A stretch of 6,510 nucleotides of DNA from Desulfomonilaceae bacterium (lineage in GTDB: Bacteria; Desulfobacterota; Desulfomonilia; Desulfomonilales; Desulfomonilaceae): the NCBI GenBank assembly GCA_041662605.1, contig JBAZSD010000052.1, forward strand, positions 1 through 6,510, written 5' to 3'. Positions 1 through 6,226 of this stretch are shown here, piece by piece (within the stretch, counting starts at the first letter, position 1; the number at the start of each line of letters is the position of its first letter). The translations under genes and the position numbers were made by a program. The notes below the pieces were generated by a model, which saw only the letters and a program-made list of their open reading frames with translations, was not told the origin of the DNA and did no database searches.

Positions 1-94
1 CTTAATAAAGATAAAGTCAGGAACGAGCGACCCTCACACAACCCAGGGATCGCCGTAATTCGCTAATAACGAAGAGCTATAAATGGATTGTTTC

Positions 95-126
95 GCCGAC
101 TACAATAACGCCCCGCGTCGGCTTTT
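95..126 (+). terminator. Probable intrinsic terminator of an upstream gene
   Basis: GCCGAC (95-100) and GTCGGC (117-122) form a perfect 6-bp GC-rich stem around a 16-nt loop, followed at once by TTTT (123-126). The minus-strand reading has no T-run after the stem, so it would act on rightward transcription. Two forward frames are open to the left edge and stop at 58 and 66, so a rightward gene ending just outside or just inside the window is plausible but cannot be identified. The loop is large and the T-run short, so efficiency is uncertain. Confidence 0.45.
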
Positions 127-221
127 CGCAAGTACTTTCAAACATGAAAATTTTGCCGACAGTATGACTCAACAAAGGAGAAGTTTTTGAAAACACAGAA
201 AACCTTATTGGAGGCTATTTA

Positions 222-250
222 TTGACAAAATTTTGTTCGACGCGTATAGG
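222..250 (+). promoter_or_regulatory. Sigma-70-type promoter for the DUF465-ilvBN operon
   Basis: TTGACA (222-227) is a perfect -35 box. It is separated by exactly 17 nt from TATAGG (245-250), which matches four of six -10 consensus positions. Transcription would start near 257, giving a 5' leader of about 35 nt before the ATG at 292. This is the best promoter-like sequence in the window and sits where the operon promoter is expected. It implies that the DUF465 gene is the first cistron and that no long attenuator leader precedes it. Confidence 0.6.
225..236. promoter_or_regulatory. 12-bp perfect palindrome in the promoter, candidate operator
   Basis: ACAAAATTTTGT is a perfect inverted repeat that covers the second half of the -35 box and the start of the spacer. 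A dimeric repressor bound here would block RNA polymerase. The core AAAATTTTG also occurs at 147-155. An AT-rich 12-mer palindrome can arise by chance, so an operator role is only inferred from position. Confidence 0.3.
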
Positions 251-291
251 AATCAAAGTATGTCTAAAACATTCCATTTAAAGGTTTTGTC

Positions 292-510
292 ATGGAAAGC
301 AGCGACCTGGAACTAATCAATACCTGGAAAGAGAAAGATCCTGCGCTATCAAAATTGTGGCAAGAACATCTTGAATACGAGGAACAACTCCAAAGTTTCA
401 ATAAAAGGCTCTACCTTTCACATTCCGAAGAACTGGAACGCAAGACATTACAAAAAAAGAAACTTCGGGGCCGAGATCAGATAGAGAAAATTCTCGTCAG
501 GTACAGATAG
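292..510 (+). CDS. Small DUF465 (YdcH-like) coiled-coil protein
   Basis: This 72-residue, highly charged protein has the layout of the DUF465/YdcH family. There is a first helix with the pattern LSKLWQEHLEYEEQL (19-33, including the typical His26), a turn with YLSHSEELER (41-50), and a second Lys-rich helix containing KKKLRGRDQIEKIL (55-68). The family usually has 65-80 residues, so it is full length. It probably folds as a helical hairpin or short coiled coil in the cytoplasm. The family has no established biochemical function. The ATG is preceded by AAAGG (280-284) with 7 nt spacing. It is the first gene after the 222-250 promoter and lies 56 nt before ilvB on the same strand with no terminator between, so co-transcription with ilvBN is likely. 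Family assignment is fairly secure; any link to amino acid synthesis is only contextual. Confidence 0.85.
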   Translation: MESSDLELINTWKEKDPALSKLWQEHLEYEEQLQSFNKRLYLSHSEELERKTLQKKKLRGRDQIEKILVRYR

Positions 511-566
511 CCGGAAAGATCTACACAAACTATCGAAATCTCGTTTCCTGATCAAATGGTAAGAAA

Positions 567-2267
567 TTGAAAATCAGCGGAGCGCAGGTGTTATTACGTT
601 CTCTGAAAGCAGAGGGCGTAGATACCATTTTTGGGTATCCGGGCGGCAGTGTTATCGATATTTTTGATACGCTGGCTCGAGAATTTGAAGATGATTTCAA
701 ATTTATTCTTGTTAGGCATGAACAGGCGGCTGTCCACGCGGCCGATGGGTATGCCCGGGCTACGGGACGACCGGGAGTATGTCTGGTAACGTCAGGACCA
801 GGCGGTACCAATACGGTGACCGGTTTAGCGACAGCCTATATGGATTCAATTCCTGTCATAGTTTTCACCGGCCAGGTCCCAACCCCTCTAATTGGCAACG
901 ACGCGTTTCAGGAAGCTGACATTGTAGGCATAACTAGGCCATGCACCAAACACAATTATTTGGTTTCAGAAACGGAAAATCTCGCTGTTACGATCAAGGA
1001 AGCTTTTTTTATCGCGACCACCGGCAGACCGGGCCCCGTGCTGATTGATCTACCCAAAGATGTCATGCAAAGAAAGGTCAAGTTCGAATATCCTGACAAA
1101 ATTGAAACGCCGAGTTACAAACCTAATGTCAAAGCCCATCTACCATCTGTAAAAAGGGCCGCTGAATTAATTCGCCAGGCGGAGCGTCCAGTAATCTATA
1201 CCGGCGGGGGTGTTATAACCTCCGATGCTAGCCAGGAACTCTTCAAGTTAGCCACAATGCTAAATTTCCCGGTTACTACCACATTGATGGGGTTGGGCTG
1301 CTTCCCCGCTACTCATCCTCTTTTCCTGGGTATGCTGGGAATGCATGGAACCTATCGGGCCAATATGGCGGTAGACAACTCCGACCTTTTGCTCGCCGTA
1401 GGGGCGCGGTTTGATGATAGAGTTACCGGGCGAGTGGAAGAGTTCGCTCGACACGCGAAAATAATTCATATTGATATTGATCCGACATCAATTCAAAAAA
1501 ACATAGTAGTTGATGTTCCGATTGTATGTGACGCCAAAGATGGTCTGTCCAGACTTGTTGAAGAACTCGAAAATAAGGGACGATCAGCAAGGGCGGACGA
1601 AAAGATTAAAGAATGGCATTCAAAATTGACGGTTTGGAGAAACGAGCAGAGATTGCGTTTTGATAGAACAACAGAGGTCATCAAGCCGCAATTCGTGATC
1701 GAAAAACTCTATGAATTGACTGAAGGCAACGCGATCATCACCACTGAAGTGGGCCAGAACCAAATGTGGACAGCCCAGTATTATCTCTTCGATAAACCTA
1801 GAACTTTCTTGAGTTCAGGTGGCCTGGGAACAATGGGTTATGGCTTTCCTGCAGCCATAGGAGCCCAAGTGGCTTTTCCCGACAAAATAGTAATTGATAT
1901 CGCAGGAGATGGCTCGATCCAGATGAATATTCAAGAACTTGCTACTGTTGTTCAATTCAGGCTCCCGGTCAAAATAGCGATACTGAATAACGGTTATTTA
2001 GGTATGGTTCGGCAGTGGCAGGAACGTTTTTACGAGCGAGTATACGCTCATACCGACATTACGGTGGCCCCTGATTTCGTGAAACTGGCTGAGGCCTATG
2101 GGGCGGTTGGATTGAGAGCTTCCAAGTCCTCTGAAGTTGAAAATGTCATCAGGAAAAGCCTGGAAATAAAGGGGCCGGTAATCATAGATTTTGTAGTGGA
2201 CAGAGAAGAAGGGGTTTATCCTATGGTTCCAGCGGGGGCCCCGATCAAAGAAATGATTTTGGTTTAA
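567..2267 (+). CDS. ilvB: Acetolactate synthase, large catalytic subunit
   Basis: This is the 566-residue ThDP-dependent acetohydroxyacid synthase (EC 2.2.1.6). It condenses pyruvate with pyruvate or 2-ketobutyrate to begin valine/leucine and isoleucine synthesis in the cytoplasm. Three domains are visible: the N-terminal pyrimidine-binding domain (about 1-170) with FGYPGG at 22-27 and catalytic Glu52 in RHEQAAVHAADGYA; the central FAD-type domain (about 190-330) with GARFDDRVTG at 279-288; and the C-terminal pyrophosphate-binding domain with GDGS at 447-450 and NN at 474-475 binding Mg and ThDP. Trp484 in VRQWQE is the residue known for herbicide contact. The length is normal. The start is TTG: an in-frame TGA at 549-551 leaves no earlier option, and the N-terminus aligns with the family. 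No good Shine-Dalgarno sequence precedes it. A mini-ORF at 556-570 ends across the start codon. Its partner ilvN follows immediately. Confidence 0.98.
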   Translation: MKISGAQVLLRSLKAEGVDTIFGYPGGSVIDIFDTLAREFEDDFKFILVRHEQAAVHAADGYARATGRPGVCLVTSGPGGTNTVTGLATAYMDSIPVIVFTGQVPTPLIGNDAFQEADIVGITRPCTKHNYLVSETENLAVTIKEAFFIATTGRPGPVLIDLPKDVMQRKVKFEYPDKIETPSYKPNVKAHLPSVKRAAELIRQAERPVIYTGGGVITSDASQELFKLATMLNFPVTTTLMGLGCFPATHPLFLGMLGMHGTYRANMAVDNSDLLLAVGARFDDRVTGRVEEFARHAKIIHIDIDPTSIQKNIVVDVPIVCDAKDGLSRLVEELENKGRSARADEKIKEWHSKLTVWRNEQRLRFDRTTEVIKPQFVIEKLYELTEGNAIITTEVGQNQMWTAQYYLFDKPRTFLSSGGLGTMGYGFPAAIGAQVAFPDKIVIDIAGDGSIQMNIQELATVVQFRLPVKIAILNNGYLGMVRQWQERFYERVYAHTDITVAPDFVKLAEAYGAVGLRASKSSEVENVIRKSLEIKGPVIIDFVVDREEGVYPMVPAGAPIKEMILV

Positions 2268-2780
2268 ATGGAAAATAGAAAAGTAATTTCAGCTCTGGTC
2301 GAAAATAAACCCGGTGTCCTGGCACGGGTATCCGGCATGTTCTCCGGCAGGAGTTTCAACATAGATTCCTTGAGTGTGGCCCCAACGATGAACCCTGAGC
2401 TTTCCAGGATGACGATCGTCACTCACGGCAATGAGGCGATATTTGAACAAATTATCAAGCAGTTAAGAAAGCTGATAAACGTTTCCAAGGTTCAGGATCT
2501 GACTAGAGGGGATTTTGTAGACAGAGAGCTTGTATTAATCAAAGTAAAAGCTTCATCAGTCAAGAGGGCTGAGGCCCTGCGGATTGTAGAGATTTTCAGG
2601 GCGCGTATTGTCGACGTAGCTCAAGACAATCTCACTATCGAAGTTACAGGCTCTCAAGGAAAGATAGAAGCTATATTGGAACTCATGTCAACTCTGGGAA
2701 TTTTAGAGGTTATAAGAACCGGCACGGTAGCAATACCCAGGGGACGGAAAAACCCCAGAACTGGAGACAGCTCGGATTGA
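2268..2780 (+). CDS. ilvN: Acetolactate synthase, small regulatory subunit
   Basis: This 170-residue regulatory subunit activates IlvB and confers feedback inhibition, typically by valine. An ACT domain occupies about residues 4-78, with the characteristic NKPGVLARVSGMFSGR (13-28) and NIDSLSVAPT (31-40) segments that form the effector site. The second, C-terminal small-subunit domain covers about 83-158. The length matches the usual 160-175 residues (IlvH/IlvN long form). The ATG follows the ilvB TAA with zero intervening bases and in the same reading frame. No convincing Shine-Dalgarno sequence lies at the end of ilvB, so translation is probably coupled to ilvB termination. The gene could equally be named ilvH by convention. 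Its TGA overlaps the TTG start of psd. Confidence 0.98.
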   Translation: MENRKVISALVENKPGVLARVSGMFSGRSFNIDSLSVAPTMNPELSRMTIVTHGNEAIFEQIIKQLRKLINVSKVQDLTRGDFVDRELVLIKVKASSVKRAEALRIVEIFRARIVDVAQDNLTIEVTGSQGKIEAILELMSTLGILEVIRTGTVAIPRGRKNPRTGDSSD

Positions 2781-3445
2781 ATACAAGAACAGGACATTTT
2801 GAACCTATAGCCCGTGAAGGACTAATTATTTTAATGATACCCGCTTTTTTGTCACTTATGGGCTGGTGGTTCGGTTTTTCTGGGCTCTCCTTGCTTTTTC
2901 TGATCGTCGCAGTGGCTGTCGGTTTTTTTTTCAGAAACCCTGAACGGGTATCCCGCTCGGATGAAGCCAGCCTTCTTTCTCCAGCCGACGGCGTTGTGAT
3001 GGAAATTACTGAAAACGCATCAGGACCTTGCCTTGTTCAAGCTTCACTCACTAAGATCAGCGTCTTCATGTCGGTTTTTAACGTGCATGTCAACCGATGG
3101 CCGTTTTCCGGGATGATCGAAAAAATGGCTCACAGGCCCGGACAGTTTCTGGATGCAAGGGACCCATCTAGCTCAATCTTGAATGAAAATAACTCAATCG
3201 TTGTAAAAACAGATTACGGCCCAATTGAGATTGTTCAGATAGCCGGCAAAATAGCCAGAAGAATAGTTTGGTGGGTTCGGGTAGGTGATCCCGCAACGAA
3301 AGGCGCGAGATTCGGACTAATAAAATTTGGTTCCAGAGTGGATGTTTATCTGCCCGAGACCTTTCACGTCTGCACGACTATAGGGTCGAAAGTAACGGCA
3401 GGCATCACGGTAATAGCTCAATTGAAGTCTCCGACCAATCACTAA
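2777..3445 (+). CDS. psd: Phosphatidylserine decarboxylase proenzyme, short form
   Basis: This 222-residue protein catalyses the last step of phosphatidylethanolamine synthesis, decarboxylation of phosphatidylserine (EC 4.1.1.65). It is a membrane-anchored, self-cleaving pyruvoyl enzyme. A hydrophobic hairpin or anchor spans about 16-52. The catalytic core follows with SPADG (68-72, Asp71), FNVHVNR (101-107, His104) and the processing site FGSR, where cleavage between Gly185 and Ser186 would turn Ser186 into the pyruvoyl group. This is the short family typical of alpha- and deltaproteobacteria, about 210-220 residues, not the 320-residue E. coli form with LGST. The TTG start overlaps the ilvN stop as TTGA (2777-2780) and is backed by GGAGA (2763-2767) at 9 nt spacing. 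That supports this non-ATG start and coupling to ilvN. Its substrate is made by PssA, encoded next. Confidence 0.96.
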   Translation: MNTRTGHFEPIAREGLIILMIPAFLSLMGWWFGFSGLSLLFLIVAVAVGFFFRNPERVSRSDEASLLSPADGVVMEITENASGPCLVQASLTKISVFMSVFNVHVNRWPFSGMIEKMAHRPGQFLDARDPSSSILNENNSIVVKTDYGPIEIVQIAGKIARRIVWWVRVGDPATKGARFGLIKFGSRVDVYLPETFHVCTTIGSKVTAGITVIAQLKSPTNH

Positions 3446-3470
3446 ATGTATAGTCCTGCCTTGATAAGCT

Positions 3471-3499
3471 TTGTCTATTTTTCCAAGAAGTTATAGAAT
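3471..3499 (+). promoter_or_regulatory. Possible internal promoter before pssA
   Basis: TTGTCT (3471-3476) lies 17 nt upstream of TAGAAT (3494-3499), matching the -35 consensus at four of six positions and the -10 at five of six. It falls in the only sizeable gap inside the gene cluster (3446-3556). It could give pssA and leuA expression independent of the ilvBN promoter. I see no strong terminator hairpin in this gap, so read-through from psd is also expected. Confidence 0.35.
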
Positions 3500-3556
3500 A
3501 AAAACAGTTTGGTAGGCGTTTCGGCGTGCTGGAACATCTAAATTGGAGGCAACATC

Positions 3557-4447
3557 ATGATAACTCCAGAATTTCGCAAAAACAGATCAATACTCAGGCG
3601 CAAGAGATCTTATGAAAGTCCTGAAGACGCATTGAACGCGTGGCAGAGAAAAAATAACCGAATCAATAAAATGAAAAGAGGTATATTTATTCTCCCCTCC
3701 CTTTTAACGTTAACAAGTGTCTTTTTCAGTTTCTATGGTTTGATTTTAGCTATCAAGGGACAATTTCTGTGGTCTGGCGTATTGATTCTGGTTGCCGGTT
3801 TTTTCGATGGTATTGATGGAAAAGTAGCCAGACTTACCAAGACGAGCACAAAATTCGGAGTAGAACTGGATTCGCTCGCCGATGTAATTTCGTTCGGAGT
3901 GGCTCCTGCGATTTTGTTTTATACTTGGACTTTAGAGCCTTACGGTAGGCTGGGTTGGGTAGTAGCCTTTGTGTACGTGGCGTGTGGAGCGCTCAGGCTT
4001 GCAAGGTTTAACGTTCAGACCTCAATAATTGACCCTAAACGTTTTAATGGTCTCCCTATCCCTGCTGCGGCAGGAATGTTGGCGACTGCCGTTATTTTCT
4101 TTGAACACCTCGAAATCCAACAAGACCACTATGCGATATTGCTCTTGCTCCTGACAGTGTCACTCTCTTTCTTGATGGTCAGTTCAGTCAAATTCCACGC
4201 TTTTAAAGACCTAACAATTGTCAAAGAGAAGCCATTCAGCTCCACTGTAGGATTTGTCCTGTTGATGTCCCTGATTGCTGTGGCCCCTTTTGTGGTGCCA
4301 TTTTTGCTTTGCGCCGCGTATGTTTTATCAGGCCCTATAACAACAGCGGTTTTTTATATCAAAAGACGAAAAAATGTTAAATCCGCGCCGGTCAGTAGCA
4401 ACGTCACCAATTTGGCGGGCGGTCCGGTAGATGTTGAAAAGCCCTAA
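3557..4447 (+). CDS. pssA: CDP-diacylglycerol-serine O-phosphatidyltransferase
   Basis: This integral membrane enzyme joins serine to CDP-diacylglycerol to give phosphatidylserine (EC 2.7.8.8), the substrate of Psd. The CDP-alcohol phosphatidyltransferase signature is complete: DGIDGKVAR at 84-92, then Gly101, Asp105 and Asp109, giving the four metal-binding aspartates 84, 87, 105 and 109. Further family segments are GALRLARFNV (144-153) and FNGLPIPAAAG (163-173). I count about seven or eight hydrophobic segments between residues 42 and 268, then a polar 28-residue tail. This is the type II (Bacillus-like) PssA, not the E. coli phospholipase D-like type. At 296 residues it is longer than many relatives, mainly because of about 38 basic, polar residues before KRGIFILPSLLT. 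The start is firm: GGAGG (3545-3549) sits 7 nt before this ATG, while the internal ATG at 3671 has no Shine-Dalgarno sequence. Confidence 0.96.
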   Translation: MITPEFRKNRSILRRKRSYESPEDALNAWQRKNNRINKMKRGIFILPSLLTLTSVFFSFYGLILAIKGQFLWSGVLILVAGFFDGIDGKVARLTKTSTKFGVELDSLADVISFGVAPAILFYTWTLEPYGRLGWVVAFVYVACGALRLARFNVQTSIIDPKRFNGLPIPAAAGMLATAVIFFEHLEIQQDHYAILLLLLTVSLSFLMVSSVKFHAFKDLTIVKEKPFSSTVGFVLLMSLIAVAPFVVPFLLCAAYVLSGPITTAVFYIKRRKNVKSAPVSSNVTNLAGGPVDVEKP

Positions 4448-4478
4448 ACCGAATATAAAATGGTTTCAAGGCGTTTTC

Positions 4479-4491
4479 GGAGGAAAATCGT
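4479..4491 (+). promoter_or_regulatory. Strong ribosome binding site of leuA
   Basis: GGAGG at 4479-4483 is 8 nt before the ATG at 4492, near the optimum. It fixes the leuA start and suggests leuA is translated independently of pssA, in contrast to the weak initiation signals at ilvB and ilvN. Confidence 0.8.
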
Positions 4492-6027
4492 ATGACAGAT
4501 CAGGTTTGGATTTTTGACACAACCTTGAGGGATGGCGAACAATCTCCCGGCGCAACCATGAATCAACATGAAAAGTTGCAGTTGGCCAGGCAACTTGAAA
4601 GACTGGGAGTCGATATAATTGAAGCGGGATTTCCTGCAAGTTCCGAGGGAGACAAAGAAGCGGTTCGCCGTATAGCGTCGGAAATAAAAAATTCTCGTGT
4701 GGTAGGACTTTCCCGTTCCGTCGCGGAAGATATAGAAGCCGCATGGTCCGCAGTAGAAAAGGCGAATAAACCAGGGATTCACACCTTTATCGCTACAAGC
4801 GACATTCATCTCAAACACAAGCTCAAAATGGACCGGAATGAAGTTTTGGATCGGGCGGCTAAAGCTGTCAAGTTGGCCTCGTCGCTTTGTGACTGGGTTG
4901 AATTTTCTTGTGAAGACGCTACGAGAAGCGACAGGAATTTTTTATGTCAGGTAATAGAAACAGCCATCAGGGAAGGCGCGAAAACCATCAACGTTCCAGA
5001 CACTGTAGGTTATTCTTATCCCTCGGAAATATCAGAACTGGTAAAATTCTTGCGATCCAATGTGAAAGGAATAGAAAATATCATCTTGTCGATTCATTGC
5101 CACGATGACCTAGGACTGGCTGTAGCAAACTCTTTGGCTGCGGTTGAAGCTGGAGTTAGACAGGTTGAATGCACGATCAATGGAATCGGTGAAAGAGCTG
5201 GCAACGCTTCTCTGGAAGAAATAGTGATGGCTTTGCAAACAAGGCGAGATCATTTCGGGCTAAGGACGAATATCATCACGGAGCAAATTTTCCATACAAG
5301 CCGTCTGGTGACCACGATCACTGGAATTCCAGTACAACCGAACAAGGCTATTGTTGGCGCAAACGCTTTTGCGCATGAATCGGGAATACATCAAGATGGG
5401 GTAATTAAAGAACGCTCGACATATGAAATTATTGACCCCGAATCCGTCGGCATATCCAAGTCCTCACTAGTATTGGGAAAGCATTCAGGCCGGCATGCCT
5501 TCCGGGAGAGAATGCAGGCCCTTGGGTATTATCTGACGGAAGAGGAGATAAATCTAACGTTCAAAAGATTCAAGGACTTGGCTGATCGTAAGAAAACGGT
5601 CTTTGACGAAGATCTCGAAGCGATAGTGGCTGAGGAGGTGCTTCGAACAGCCGAGACCTACAAATTGCTGTCAGTCACAATTATGGGTGGTTCTGACGTT
5701 GTTCCGACCGCGACTGTCCGTATGATTGTTGATGGGGACGAATGTCATGGGGCCGAGCTTGGTAACGGTCCTGTTGACGCGACCTATAACGCTATCATAA
5801 GATTGACAGGTCGGAGGCCAAAATTACTACGGTTTGCCATTAGCAGTATCACAGGTGGTACTGATGCATTAGGAGAGGCCTCAATCAGGTTGGAAGAAGA
5901 CGGTAACGTAGCGGTGGGAAAGGGGGCTCACGAGGACATATTGGTAGCTTCAGCAAAGGCCATGGTAAACGCTTTGAATCGTTTAGCGTATATGTCCAGG
6001 AGTCCTCATCCTTCAGTCAGGCTGTAG
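4492..6027 (+). CDS. leuA: 2-isopropylmalate synthase
   Basis: This 511-residue enzyme condenses 2-ketoisovalerate with acetyl-CoA, the committed step of leucine synthesis (EC 2.3.3.13). The N-terminal TIM barrel (about 1-280) has DTTLRDGEQSPG (9-20) with Arg13 and Asp14, NVPDTVGY (167-174), IHCHDD (201-206) with metal ligands His202 and His204, and GIGERAGNAS (231-240) with Asn238. The linker subdomain carries HESGIHQDG (295-303). The C-terminal leucine-sensing domain (about 390-500) includes GNGPVDATYNAI (424-435), so feedback inhibition by leucine is expected. The length is normal for the bacterial LeuA class I form. Homocitrate and citramalate synthases share the barrel, but the full regulatory domain and the ilvBN context favour LeuA. 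It lies 44 nt after pssA, in the same direction, with no terminator between. I see no leader peptide or attenuator in that gap. Confidence 0.97.
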   Translation: MTDQVWIFDTTLRDGEQSPGATMNQHEKLQLARQLERLGVDIIEAGFPASSEGDKEAVRRIASEIKNSRVVGLSRSVAEDIEAAWSAVEKANKPGIHTFIATSDIHLKHKLKMDRNEVLDRAAKAVKLASSLCDWVEFSCEDATRSDRNFLCQVIETAIREGAKTINVPDTVGYSYPSEISELVKFLRSNVKGIENIILSIHCHDDLGLAVANSLAAVEAGVRQVECTINGIGERAGNASLEEIVMALQTRRDHFGLRTNIITEQIFHTSRLVTTITGIPVQPNKAIVGANAFAHESGIHQDGVIKERSTYEIIDPESVGISKSSLVLGKHSGRHAFRERMQALGYYLTEEEINLTFKRFKDLADRKKTVFDEDLEAIVAEEVLRTAETYKLLSVTIMGGSDVVPTATVRMIVDGDECHGAELGNGPVDATYNAIIRLTGRRPKLLRFAISSITGGTDALGEASIRLEEDGNVAVGKGAHEDILVASAKAMVNALNRLAYMSRSPHPSVRL

Positions 6028-6032
6028 GTTTG

Positions 6033-6053
6033 GAAGGTAGCCGCGCTATTTTC
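6033..6053 (+). terminator. Weak hairpin after leuA, possible operon terminator
   Basis: Bases 6033-6041 and 6045-6053 can form a 9-bp stem that includes two G-U pairs, closed by a CGC loop. The uridine run (6049-6052) can either pair in the lower stem or act as the T-tract after the 4-bp TAGC/GCTA core. It begins six bases after the leuA stop codon, the expected place for a terminator, but the stem is weak. Termination here may be partial. Confidence 0.3.
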
Positions 6054-6092
6054 AATAAATCGTGCTATCTATCTCAAATCACAAAAAAAATA

Positions 6093-6121
6093 TTGCTTTA
6101 CAGTAGACACTGCTACATAAT
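6093..6121 (+). promoter_or_regulatory. Possible promoter of the downstream small gene
   Basis: TTGCTT (6093-6098) is 17 nt upstream of CATAAT (6116-6121), with three of six and five of six matches to the consensus. It sits in the 199-nt gap between leuA and the gene at 6227 and would give a leader of about 100 nt. Apart from this and the hairpin at 6033-6053, I see nothing else convincing in that gap. Confidence 0.3.
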
Positions 6122-6226
6122 AGTTGGGCTTACCCATCAAAACCCCTTTCCTAGGGAAAAGCTAAATATCGGGCAGTTTTTGATCGTAGCAAAAAAATAT
6201 CTCAACTATAGAGAGGAGTCTGAAGT

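Noticed and set aside
1..66. Possible 3' end of a rightward gene entering from the left edge (frame ending at TAA 64-66; another frame ends at 58)
   Set aside because: Only about 20 codons are visible, two frames are equally open and neither is recognisable. The terminator at 95-126 is the only support.
260..316. 18-codon ORF starting at ATG 260 and overlapping the DUF465 start
   Set aside because: Its AGGA ribosome binding site overlaps the -10 box, so it would be absent from the predicted transcript. Probably chance.
530..811. 93-residue open frame on the minus strand over the start of ilvB
   Set aside because: It is antisense to well-supported ilvB codons, has no family resemblance and is a shadow of the coding strand.
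1260..1684. Two minus-strand open frames (1260-1469 and 1493-1684) inside ilvB
   Set aside because: Both lie wholly within ilvB, have no recognisable protein features and no separate regulatory signals.
2262..2270. TTTAAAT at the ilvB/ilvN junction as a programmed frameshift site
   Set aside because: The heptamer is not in the frame required for -1 slippage of ilvB, and both genes are already in the same frame.
4444..4818. Two overlapping minus-strand open frames over the start of leuA
   Set aside because: They are antisense to conserved leuA motifs, and their composition is not protein-like.
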